A stretch of DNA of 64,000 bases from positions 2,852,001-2,916,000 of the forward strand of contig NZ_CP111121.1 in NCBI RefSeq assembly GCF_026314945.1, read 5' to 3'. A program made the translations under genes and the position numbers. The notes under the pieces were generated by a model. The model was given only the letters and a program-made list of their open reading frames with translations. It ran no database searches and had not been told where the DNA came from. Of this stretch, positions 56,436-64,000 are shown piece after piece. Position 1 is the first letter of the stretch. The number at the start of each line of letters is the position of its first letter. Source of the stretch: Chryseobacterium fluminis. GTDB taxonomy: Bacteria; Bacteroidota; Bacteroidia; Flavobacteriales; Weeksellaceae.

Positions 56436-58622
56436 TTAATTTTTGCTTCTGAAATCTTTTATTTTCTGAATTCTTTCTTCAAAATAGGCTTTCTTTTCCG
56501 GTGTTTTCTTAATTAATATTTCAAATGCTTTAATGGCTTTTGTATACAATTTCTGTTCAAAGTACAAAGTGGCGAGGGTCTCGGTCATTAAGTGAGAAAT
56601 ATCGTCGTTTCTTTCTTTGATAACATATGCAGACTCTTCTTTCAGCTGGGAAATTCTGGGGTTGTTTTCGATAAAGGTTTCAATCACTTTATTCTTAATC
56701 TCTACAATTTCTTTTTTGTCTTCTACCGGCACAGGTTCTCCCTCATGTCTGTCGATTTTAAGCCAGCTCTGCCATGTATTGATGAATCCCGGAACATTGC
56801 TGTCTGCAGGACTTTTAACTTTCACTTCAGGATTTTCCTGCTTTTCTTTCTCTGTATCGGATACAGGTTCAGGTTCGGTTTTTTCTGAAGACCATCTGGA
56901 AATATCAGAACTGAAGAAAGAAACATTCATGACCGGTGCTTCATTTTCCTTTTGTTCCGGTATTACTGATTCTTCCTCAATTTCAGAAATATGGTCATTC
57001 ATTTCCTGTTTCTCCTGATCTTCCGTTATTTCCCGAACGTCGTCTTTTTCAGGTACTGTGTTTTCTTTTTCTGAAATTTCAGGTTCATTAACTTTTTCTT
57101 CCGGTTGAGAAGCTGTTTGTTCTTTATTGATCAGAGAATCCGGAACATGAGCTTCAAAACTCATAGGTTTCCACTCGTTTATAATTTCTTTCTCCGCTTC
57201 AGGCTCGTGAACTATAATTATCTCCTCATCCTGAGCATCCTGCGTGGTTTCTGGAACTTTCTCTTCTATTTCTTCCTCAGCGGAAACGATGTCAAAATTC
57301 TGGGTTTCAGCGAAACTGATATTATCATTACCGGCGGTCTCAGGCTCATCTGTTTTCTGCTCATCAGAAACCTTTCTGCTTTCCTTCATTTTCCTTTCTA
57401 CCTGCTCAATAAGACGTCTTATTTCCTCCTCATGTTTATTTAAAACTCCTGCAGACGTTTCCTCATTTTGAGACTTCTGCTGGTCTCCCGGTACCTTATC
57501 CGGATCTGCCTCAGAATTGCTTTCAACAGGTTCTGTATTTCCGGAAATCAGTTCGGGTTTCTCCACTGTATCAGAAGGAATGGTCACGTCAGGCAAAAAA
57601 GACTCCGTTTCATGAAAACTGATATCAGATTCTTCTTTAACGGTATCTTTAACCTCTTCCGAAGCTATTTTATCTCCATCAATGATGGTTTCCGAAGTAA
57701 ATTCCACCTCTTCTTTCAGGAGATGTTCTGAATTTTCACCTGAAATAATCTGTTCTTCTTTTTCTTCTTCTGTATTTTGTTCCGGAGTATCTGGCGAAAT
57801 ATCTATGTCAGCTATTATAGATTCTACTTCACTAATGCCGGTATCTGATTGAGCTCCTGTAATTTCTGTATCTGATTTATTTTCAGATCCGGTATTTTTT
57901 TCAGAACCTGATTCTTCTTCAGCAGCCAGAGGCTCTGCAGATACATCAGAAGCTGTTTCCTGATCATCATTTTCTATCTGAAGAGATTTCGGTCTGTACG
58001 TTACAATAGATCCGGATTCGAGTGTAGATTCAAGATCTATGGTTTCATAATTTTCTTCGCTGAGGAAATTTTCTTCACCTTCAAATAAAATTCTGTTTCT
58101 TTCACCATTTACATAAACCTCTACAGATTCCGGGGTGTTATTTTGGACAAGACTTGCCGCTTCAGCATATTTATTTTCCGCTGCTGTCTTCTCTGAGAAT
58201 TCATTTTCCGGAATTTCTGACGGTTCCAATTGCTCAATAGGGGCCAAGGCCGGATTTTCAGCAGGAGCTGCTGTCTTATCTTCTCTTTTTAACGGAAAAT
58301 TCTGACTTTTATAAGTATAGCTGAATGTATTTTTGGGAGCCTTTGTTTGTTCTTCAGCGACAAGTTCTTCTGCTGTATTTTGTTTCTGGTGTATTTTACC
58401 ATTGATCAGCTGATATAGTATTTTTTTATCTGTGGTATAGGCTGCCGTTGTGGAAAGCTCTTTCTGATAATTCGCTTTATCATAAAGGTGAATACCATAA
58501 AGATGCAATGCCCTGATATTTTGAATAAACGGAAAAGAATCAATCTCTTCTTTCAAAAGATTGAGGTCTTCTGACTGAATATTTTTGGGGTTCTTTAATA
58601 ATTCTAAAACTCTAGGATTCAT
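56436..58622 (-). CDS. long acidic low-complexity protein with TPR-like C-terminus
   Basis: 728 residues. The first 95 residues are an ordered domain (MNPRVLELLKNPKNIQSEDL, SFPFIQNIRALHLYGIHLYDKANYQKEL, TTAAYTTDKKILYQLI). Residues about 130-600 are a Glu/Ser/Thr-rich segment with very few hydrophobics, likely disordered. The C-terminal 110 residues are helical with a TPR-like motif (HLMTETLATLYFEQKLYTKAIKAFEILIKKTP). There is no signal peptide, so it should be cytoplasmic. In related genomes this slot after lptE encodes a shorter hypothetical TPR protein. The function is unknown. Confidence 0.8.
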   Translation of the reverse strand: MNPRVLELLKNPKNIQSEDLNLLKEEIDSFPFIQNIRALHLYGIHLYDKANYQKELSTTAAYTTDKKILYQLINGKIHQKQNTAEELVAEEQTKAPKNTFSYTYKSQNFPLKREDKTAAPAENPALAPIEQLEPSEIPENEFSEKTAAENKYAEAASLVQNNTPESVEVYVNGERNRILFEGEENFLSEENYETIDLESTLESGSIVTYRPKSLQIENDDQETASDVSAEPLAAEEESGSEKNTGSENKSDTEITGAQSDTGISEVESIIADIDISPDTPEQNTEEEKEEQIISGENSEHLLKEEVEFTSETIIDGDKIASEEVKDTVKEESDISFHETESFLPDVTIPSDTVEKPELISGNTEPVESNSEADPDKVPGDQQKSQNEETSAGVLNKHEEEIRRLIEQVERKMKESRKVSDEQKTDEPETAGNDNISFAETQNFDIVSAEEEIEEKVPETTQDAQDEEIIIVHEPEAEKEIINEWKPMSFEAHVPDSLINKEQTASQPEEKVNEPEISEKENTVPEKDDVREITEDQEKQEMNDHISEIEEESVIPEQKENEAPVMNVSFFSSDISRWSSEKTEPEPVSDTEKEKQENPEVKVKSPADSNVPGFINTWQSWLKIDRHEGEPVPVEDKKEIVEIKNKVIETFIENNPRISQLKEESAYVIKERNDDISHLMTETLATLYFEQKLYTKAIKAFEILIKKTPEKKAYFEERIQKIKDFRSKN

Positions 58623-58623
58623 C

Positions 58624-59145
58624 TTACCAGTTTGCTACAATATCGTTAAAAATCTTATTGATAATTCTATCGGTTACAATTTTAACCTGTGAATTTTCTA
58701 TATCACTCTGAGATAGGCTATTATTGAAGACTGCTTCATCAGAATAGGTCCTGTCGAAACTGGAATCCGGATGAATTTTGTTTTCATAGTGCACTTTCAC
58801 GGTAATTATCAGTTTGTTCTGAGATTCATTGATCACTCCTCCTGTCGTGGTGGTAGTCGTCGTTGAGCTGATTGTCGTAGGAGAAATAGAGTAATCCGTG
58901 ATCTCACCTTCAATCAGAATATCAGGATTTTCTTTCGTTCCTTTTAAGGTTGTCCTTTGTAAAAACCGGTTTTGAATATCCGTTGAAAACTGCTGAGATA
59001 AAGCAGGATTCACCAGAGCGGCATTGTTTGGAAATTCATTGATCTGAACCGTTTTCTCATCTGTAAGAGATGACCCTGTAAAAGAGTAGCATTGCACGAA
59101 CAATGTAAGGATAATAAACCCGAAAATTAATTTTGTTTTACTCAT
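58624..59145 (-). CDS. lptE: LptE-like LPS-assembly lipoprotein
   Basis: Lipoprotein partner of LptD in lipopolysaccharide export to the outer leaflet. The signal ends at LFVQC (residue about 19). The body has QINEFPNNAALVNPALSQQFSTDIQNRFLQRTTL (in part), then NPDILIEGEITDYSISP and a late amphipathic helix (VKIVTDRIINKIFNDIVANW), the pattern of Bacteroidetes LptE. A TSSTTTTTTTG tract at about residue 110 is repetitive. It overlaps the upstream membrane-protein gene by 4 bp and sits in the usual place after a sigma-54 activator. Confidence 0.88.
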   Translation of the reverse strand: MSKTKLIFGFIILTLFVQCYSFTGSSLTDEKTVQINEFPNNAALVNPALSQQFSTDIQNRFLQRTTLKGTKENPDILIEGEITDYSISPTTISSTTTTTTTGGVINESQNKLIITVKVHYENKIHPDSSFDRTYSDEAVFNNSLSQSDIENSQVKIVTDRIINKIFNDIVANW

Positions 59146-59843
59146 AAACCAATCTTTTGATTTTGCGTTTCTAAAACGTCTTTAAAACTCATGTATTTAA
59201 TGCAAAGCCCAAGCGGAGCAGTAAGAAAAATACCGATACCACATGCCAGAATACCTATCTGTGAAATAACTCCTGCAAGAATCATGAAAATAAAAATCAT
59301 CCAGAAGTTCTTTTTGGCAATTTTCCATGATAAACCAAAGGCTTGTCTAACACTTTGAACTCTGTATACTGAAATAAGCGGCTGCACAAAATAAAAAGAT
59401 ACAGAAAATGCAAACATCAATATTATAAAGAGGCAAAACCAGATTATAAATCCTCCGGCAAATAATGCTGAGCCTACAGCACCGGGATCGTTACCATATT
59501 TTGCAGCTGCCAGTAACGGAATTAATGAGAACTGTACCGGGATCATTAATATAAAGACTACCGCCATAAGTAATATCAATAACTTAAAGTACACAAAGAA
59601 ATCTGTAAAATCAAAAATATCACCGGCCTGTACAGGTTTTCCTTCGTCAGCCTTTTTACAGATTTTATAAAAGTTTCCGATGGCCAATATTCCGCAAAAA
59701 GGGATAATGCTCATTATAACAGCTAAAAGGGTCGCCAATACAAAGCCTCCAATATCTTTTTTAAACAGATCAATTCCTTCGGAAATATATTTTCCTATGT
59801 TGAAATTATATCCTTTGTTTGTTATTAAATCAAAGTTCCCCAT
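59142..59843 (-). CDS. multi-helix membrane protein, unknown
   Basis: A 233-residue protein with about six membrane segments (FVLATLLAVIMSIIPFCGIL, FKLLILLMAVVFILMI, GFIIWFCLFIILMFAFSVSF, FWMIFIFMILAGVISQIGIL). The layout resembles DUF975-type proteins, with the VRQAFGLSWKIAKKNFWM loop. Proteins like this are sometimes named beta-carotene monooxygenase without basis. It lies between the sigma-54 activator and lptE, with a 4-bp overlap to lptE, so an envelope role is inferred. Confidence 0.8.
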   Translation of the reverse strand: MGNFDLITNKGYNFNIGKYISEGIDLFKKDIGGFVLATLLAVIMSIIPFCGILAIGNFYKICKKADEGKPVQAGDIFDFTDFFVYFKLLILLMAVVFILMIPVQFSLIPLLAAAKYGNDPGAVGSALFAGGFIIWFCLFIILMFAFSVSFYFVQPLISVYRVQSVRQAFGLSWKIAKKNFWMIFIFMILAGVISQIGILACGIGIFLTAPLGLCIKYMSFKDVLETQNQKIGL

Positions 59844-59850
59844 GCGTTTA

Positions 59851-61137
59851 TTATTCCTCTAAGTTATACTGTTTTATTTTTCTGTATAAAGTTCTTTGCG
59901 AGATTCCCAACTCGTCAGCAGCTTTATTTCTGCGTCCTTTATGTTTTTCCAGTGCCTTGATAATCAAATCTTTTTCATTATTCTGCAGAGATAAAGATTC
60001 TGGTCTGTTTTCCTCAATTTCAATATCTTCAAAATCCTCATAACTCTCTTCAGGATTCGAAATAATGGTAGGATTCTGCACTGCAGGATGATGATTCTCT
60101 TCAAAATACATCAGAGAACCCGGACCGGCATTCTGCTGCGGTTCAGGAGTATAGATCCTGTTAATCAGGTTTTTCTCATGATTGCTCAGATCTGCGGCGC
60201 CACGATTTTTAATAAGCTCCGAAGTTAATGATTTTAAATCATTAATATCACTTCTCATATCGAAGAGAATTTTATACATGATTTCTCTTTCGCTGCCAAA
60301 ATCCGTCTGTTTTGAATTATTGGGCTGGTTGACTACCATAGGAAGATGAGTTTCCATAGGAATATATTCTGCCAGCTTATCTACGGTGACATGCCTGTTC
60401 CTCTCCACCACGGTCATCTGCTCTACCAGGTTTCGCAACTGTCTTACATTCCCGGGAAACGTATAATTTTCTATATAATGTACTGCGCCCGGATCCAGCT
60501 CAAGCTCAGGCATTCTGTATTTTTCAGCAAAATCTATGGCAAATTTCCGGAACAGCAGATGGACGTCTCCTTTTCGTTCTCTTAAGGGCGGCATATCAAT
60601 CTGTACGGTATTTAGACGATAATACAGGTCTTCACGAAATCGTCCGTCTTGAATGGCCTTCATCATATTCACATTGGTAGCCGCTACGATTCTTACATTT
60701 GTTTTCTGGACCTGTGAAGAACCTACTTTCATGAATTCTCCGCTTTCCAGTACTCTCAGTAAACGAACCTGTGTCTGTAATGGAAGCTCGCCCACCTCAT
60801 CAAGGAAAATAGTTCCTCCGTCTGCTACTTCAAAATATCCTTTTCTGGTTGCTGTAGCTCCTGTAAAGGCCCCTTTTTCGTGACCGAACAATTCTGAATC
60901 GATGGTTCCCTCCGGAATGGCACCACAATTGACAACAATATAGGGCTGATGCTTTCTTTTGGATTCCGAATGAATGATTTTAGGGATAAATTCTTTCCCA
61001 ACTCCACTTTCCCCGATGACCAGCACGGAAATATCTGTCGGAGCTACCTGAATCGATTTCTCCAAAGCGCGGTTTAGAGCTGGAAAATTCCCGATAATTC
61101 CGAAACGGTTTTTTATGTTTTGTAATTCGATACTCAT
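59851..61137 (-). CDS. sigma-54 interaction-domain transcription activator
   Basis: AAA+ enhancer-binding activator, 428 residues. Walker A GESGVGKEFI at about residue 43, the sigma-54-contacting loop GAFTGA at about 94, Walker B GGTIFLDEVGEL, and a C-terminal Fis-type HTH (HKGRRNKAADELGISQRTLYRKIKQYN, in part). There is no receiver or PAS domain ahead of the AAA+ module, so activity must be set by level or a partner. A 100-residue linker precedes the HTH. It heads the lptE operon. Confidence 0.93.
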   Translation of the reverse strand: MSIELQNIKNRFGIIGNFPALNRALEKSIQVAPTDISVLVIGESGVGKEFIPKIIHSESKRKHQPYIVVNCGAIPEGTIDSELFGHEKGAFTGATATRKGYFEVADGGTIFLDEVGELPLQTQVRLLRVLESGEFMKVGSSQVQKTNVRIVAATNVNMMKAIQDGRFREDLYYRLNTVQIDMPPLRERKGDVHLLFRKFAIDFAEKYRMPELELDPGAVHYIENYTFPGNVRQLRNLVEQMTVVERNRHVTVDKLAEYIPMETHLPMVVNQPNNSKQTDFGSEREIMYKILFDMRSDINDLKSLTSELIKNRGAADLSNHEKNLINRIYTPEPQQNAGPGSLMYFEENHHPAVQNPTIISNPEESYEDFEDIEIEENRPESLSLQNNEKDLIIKALEKHKGRRNKAADELGISQRTLYRKIKQYNLEE

Positions 61138-61223
61138 AAGTAAAATTTAGATTATTGATTTGAGGCGGATCTTCGTAATAAACTGAAAATCTTTTAATTA
61201 GTTAAATGAATTTGTTATAAATT

Positions 61224-61652
61224 TTAACTGATTGCTTCCAAATAATCTTTGTTTCTTACTTTTGAAACCTTGCTTTTAAAAGATATGATTTCAGCAAAGC
61301 CATGTTGTTTGCCAAGTTTTTCGAAATTATATAAAATCCGACAATCTCTCTCTTCTTCTAAATCTATAAGCCAGAGCTTATAAAAACTGTGGTTATTCTG
61401 ACGGTTTGGAAAGATATTTTCAATGAGATCAGCCGCATTTTGCTTCTGATGTATGGCAAAATGACCGACTTTTTTCTGAGCTGAAAGTTGCTGAGCCTTC
61501 TGACAGTCCTGTGAGATTAAGAGTTTTGTATAAAATTCGTAAAGTTTCTTATAATCTTCATGATCAGCACTTCCATGTCCTATCTGTGCCGAAACATTAC
61601 TGCATATGATTACCAATAAAACACTGAGGCAATATTTCTGAAACTTTTCCAT
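61224..61652 (-). CDS. secreted small protein of unknown function
   Basis: A 142-residue protein with a signal peptide (YCLSVLLVIICSNVSAQ) and no lipobox. The mature part has four cysteines and a WLIDLEEERDCRILYNFEKLGKQHGFAEIISFKSKVSK region (in part). Not recognised. It lies between miaB and the sigma-54 activator on the same strand, 72 bp after the miaB stop. Confidence 0.65.
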   Translation of the reverse strand: MEKFQKYCLSVLLVIICSNVSAQIGHGSADHEDYKKLYEFYTKLLISQDCQKAQQLSAQKKVGHFAIHQKQNAADLIENIFPNRQNNHSFYKLWLIDLEEERDCRILYNFEKLGKQHGFAEIISFKSKVSKVRNKDYLEAIS

Positions 61653-61724
61653 TGTCTATTACAGGTTATTGTTGATAATTTTTACGATTTACTATTGGCA
61701 GTACGTTATTAATCAATAAACGAA

Positions 61725-63164
61725 TTAGCCTTTTACTGTTTCTCCTAAAAGTGTGCCCTGGGTGTTGTCAAATACAAATACGTCCACAATGTCACCTATT
61801 TTCTGTCCTTCCAACATATCAAAGACACAAACGGCATTCTGCGAATTTCTTCCCTTCCACTGATTTTTATTCTTTTTGGAAATTCCTTCGATCAGAATCT
61901 GATGGTTTTTTCCAACGTAGGATTTCATTCGTTCTCTGGACAGCTCACCTTGTAGCGCGATGACTTCTGCCAGACGTCTCTGCTTGATTTCCGCAGGAAT
62001 ATTATCTTCCATTTTTTTATGGGCCGGAGTTCCCGGTCTTTCTGAATAGGCAAACATATAACCGTAATCATATTCCACTTCTCTCATCAGACTTAAAGTA
62101 TCCTGATGATCTTCCTCAGTTTCATTACAGAAACCGATGATCATATCCTGGGAAAAAGAAATATCCGGAACAATTTCTTTTGCCTTTTTAATCAGATCCA
62201 GATATTCTTCACGGGTATGCTGTCTGTTCATTGCTTCCAGCATCCTGTTGCTTCCACTCTGAACCGGCAGGTGAACATATTTACAGATGTTCTCATGTTT
62301 TGCCATCATTCTGAATACATCCAGGCTCATATCCTGAGGATTCGAAGTTGAAAATCTGATTCTCATTTCAGGAATGGCTTTCGCTACCAGGTCAAGCAAT
62401 TGGGCAAAATTAACGGCTGTAGCTTTCTGCATTTCTGAGGCTTTCGCAAAGTCTTTTTTAGGACCTCCTCCATACCAGAGATAAGAATCTACATTTTGTC
62501 CCAAAAGAGTAATTTCTTTGTAGCCGCTCTGCCAGAGACTTTTACACTCTTCTAAAATAGAGTGCGGGTCGCGGCTCCTCTCTCTGCCTCTTGTAAAAGG
62601 AACGACACAGAACGTACACATATTATCACAACCTCTTGTAATGGTGACAAATGCTGTAACACCATTTCCGCCTAAACGGACAGGATTAATATCTGCATAG
62701 GTTTCTTCTTTTGACAGAATTACATTTATCGCATCTCTTCCGTCTTCTGTCTCCTTTAACAGATTGGGTAAATCTCTGTAGGCATCCGGTCCAACCACAA
62801 GATCAACCAGCTGTTCTTCTTCCAGGAATTTTGTTTTAAGCCTTTCTGCCATACAGCCTAAAACCCCAACCGTCATGTTCGGTTTTTCCTTTTTCAGATT
62901 TTTGAATTGGGAAAGACGCATTCTTACGGTCTGCTCGGCTTTTTCACGGATCGAACATGTATTTAAAAGAATGAGATCTGCTTCCTCTACCTTAAGCGTG
63001 GTATTATACCCCTGCTCATTCAGGATAGAGGCAACGATTTCAGAATCAGAAAAGTTCATCTGACAGCCATAACTCTCTAAAAATAGTTTCTTAGAGTTTC
63101 CGTCTTTCTCCGCGATGGCGAATGCTTCTCCCTGTTTTGTCTCGTCTATATATTTTTCTTGCAC
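61725..63164 (-). CDS. miaB: tRNA-2-methylthio-N6-dimethylallyladenosine synthase MiaB
   Basis: Radical-SAM methylthiotransferase that adds the 2-methylthio group at A37 of tRNAs. The N-terminal UPF0004 domain holds the three auxiliary-cluster cysteines (ESYGCQMN, NTCSIREKA, GVLGCMAE), the radical-SAM cluster is CDNMCTFC at about residue 178, and a C-terminal TRAM domain follows (NHQILIEGISKKNKNQWKGRNSQ, in part). The 479 residues are usual. It is preceded by a good TATCTTTG element. Confidence 0.97.
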   Translation of the reverse strand: MQEKYIDETKQGEAFAIAEKDGNSKKLFLESYGCQMNFSDSEIVASILNEQGYNTTLKVEEADLILLNTCSIREKAEQTVRMRLSQFKNLKKEKPNMTVGVLGCMAERLKTKFLEEEQLVDLVVGPDAYRDLPNLLKETEDGRDAINVILSKEETYADINPVRLGGNGVTAFVTITRGCDNMCTFCVVPFTRGRERSRDPHSILEECKSLWQSGYKEITLLGQNVDSYLWYGGGPKKDFAKASEMQKATAVNFAQLLDLVAKAIPEMRIRFSTSNPQDMSLDVFRMMAKHENICKYVHLPVQSGSNRMLEAMNRQHTREEYLDLIKKAKEIVPDISFSQDMIIGFCNETEEDHQDTLSLMREVEYDYGYMFAYSERPGTPAHKKMEDNIPAEIKQRRLAEVIALQGELSRERMKSYVGKNHQILIEGISKKNKNQWKGRNSQNAVCVFDMLEGQKIGDIVDVFVFDNTQGTLLGETVKG

Positions 63165-63246
63165 TGTAGTATCTTTTTACCATTCATTATTTAAAGCTCA
63201 AAGTTTTCCGACTTTGATTTTTTAAACTTTGAACTTCCTGAATTTG

Positions 63247-63254
63247 CAAAGATA
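63247..63254 (-). promoter_or_regulatory. -7 element for miaB
   Basis: Reads TATCTTTG on the minus strand (TAnnTTTG), about 83 bp upstream of the miaB start. Confidence 0.45.
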
Positions 63255-63280
63255 CAAAATCTTATGACAGAATGGCAGGA

Positions 63281-64000
63281 CTATCTAAATCTCATCGAAT
63301 TATAATAATTATCATAATATTTCTGCCTCTCCCTTTCCGGTTCAAAACTAAATTCCTGACGTAAGGAAATGCGCAAGTCTTTTTTGAAAGAAACACCATT
63401 AAAAGTGGCGGGTTTCCATTTACCCCCTATTTTTGTAATTCTATAGGCTAATTCTTTTCTGTCTCTCTCATTTAGTTTACTGTCTATAATAGCAACATCA
63501 GTTAAATCTCCATTATCATCAATCGAAAACACCAGCATAGATGAATTGTTTTCATTCTTAATTAAACTTCTGGAAAGTACATCTGTAACCTCGTCCCTGA
63601 ATTTTTTTAATCCTTTGCTATATTCAGGTTCGGTCATTTTATTTTTTCTTAAATCTTCGTTTGTATAATAAAGGAAAAAAGGATGAAATTCAATCTCGGC
63701 AATCGCTCTTATCTTTTCGTTCTTAATTATTGCAGGTTCCCAATTTTTAAGATGTGGAATAATTTTCATCCCAAATTCATAGGCACATTTGTTATTTGCT
63801 ATATTAATTGAATCGGAAAACTTTATAAAATTGATGGATGCATCGTTATTAATAATGACAGGAATTACATATTTTTCTTCTTTATTAGTACATACCTGTA
63901 TATTTTGAGATATAATGATTTTTTTTATTTCTTTCAATAATGCTAATTCGCCGCCTTTATAATAGAACTGTCCTTTAGGATATCCATCATAAATTTGGTT
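63281..64000 (-). CDS. TonB-C-like protein, 5' end beyond the window
   Basis: The frame is open to the right edge: residues before the internal TTG at 63937 read NQIYDGYPKGQFYYKGGEL, so the start lies outside. The visible 240 residues contain two TonB-C-like modules: YVIPVIINNDASINF to NWEPAIIKNEKIRA, and MLVFSIDDNGDLTDVAIID to GGKWKPATFNGVSFKKDLRISL. That is the sequence style of energy-transducer TonB C-terminal proteins of Bacteroidetes. Whether it is a TonB with a transmembrane anchor or a stand-alone periplasmic protein cannot be seen here. Confidence 0.65.
   Translation of the reverse strand, partial: NQIYDGYPKGQFYYKGGELALLKEIKKIIISQNIQVCTNKEEKYVIPVIINNDASINFIKFSDSINIANNKCAYEFGMKIIPHLKNWEPAIIKNEKIRAIAEIEFHPFFLYYTNEDLRKNKMTEPEYSKGLKKFRDEVTDVLSRSLIKNENNSSMLVFSIDDNGDLTDVAIIDSKLNERDRKELAYRITKIGGKWKPATFNGVSFKKDLRISLRQEFSFEPERERQKYYDNYYNSMRFR

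Noticed and set aside
56592..57731. Several plus-strand reading frames opposite the acidic protein gene
   Set aside because: They arise from the biased Glu/Ser codons of the minus-strand gene, with no start context or recognisable protein.

Overview
This window looks like chromosomal DNA of a Flavobacteriia member of the Chryseobacterium/Elizabethkingia type (Weeksellaceae). The evidence is an AT-rich sequence, many secreted proteins ending in type IX secretion (T9SS) sorting domains, a prolyl endopeptidase of the kind known from Elizabethkingia, a bamD-rpoZ-coaBC-porD-recN block typical of Bacteroidetes, a double-glycine-leader Cys-rich peptide of the sort common in Chryseobacterium, and many -7 elements matching TAnnTTTG. 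Identification is from sequence recognition only; no search was run. No tRNA, rRNA, prophage, transposase or CRISPR array was seen.

Layout. 0-7 kb (+): the 3' part of pgi, a decayed RelE/ParE toxin remnant, folD (one-base frameshift), queE, a polyprenyl-phosphate sugar transferase, an MlaE/MlaF-like lipid ABC pair and an outer-membrane barrel. 7-13 kb: lipoproteins, an M48 protease, meaB, a small cytochrome c and a secreted M36 metallopeptidase. 13.5-18.5 kb: an XRE regulator, then a 1.6 kb tandem array of seven partial copies of the 3' end of rtcB, each bounded by a perfect palindrome, then intact rtcB, an unrecognised basic protein gene, a REP-like hairpin and a likely small RNA. 18.5-21.8 kb: a DUF4836 lipoprotein with an ABC ATPase (frameshifted) and an FtsX-like permease. 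21.8-29 kb (-): a stress-like protein, methylmalonyl-CoA mutase, prolyl endopeptidase, an unknown secreted protein and prfA.

29-33.2 kb (-): a SAM-I riboswitch behind a near-ideal promoter controls a TonB-dependent receptor and an APC permease, probably an uptake unit for methionine or a related compound. 33.1-33.75 kb holds five perfect DnaA boxes plus several related degenerate boxes, a candidate replication origin or DnaA-binding locus. 33.5-38.8 kb: a secreted GH13 amylase, a FISUMP-domain secreted protein and an AraC regulator. 38.9-42.5 kb: a His-tailed membrane protein, class I fumarase (frameshifted) and intact class II fumarase fumC. 42.7-47 kb: the Cys-rich GG-leader peptide, an ABC/DUF5687 exporter and a T9SS cargo protein.

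47.5-56 kb: recN, porD, coaBC, rpoZ, bamD (-), a TetR regulator with a clear operator, then tatD, tcdA, rnpA and a DUF4126 membrane protein (+). 56-64 kb (-): an envelope operon (sigma-54 activator, membrane protein, lptE, a long acidic protein with a TPR-like end, a small membrane protein), miaB and a partial TonB-C-like protein.

Three otherwise conserved genes (folD, an ABC ATPase, class I fumarase) are each broken by a single-base indel, two of them at homopolymer runs. Base-calling errors should be excluded before these are called pseudogenes.
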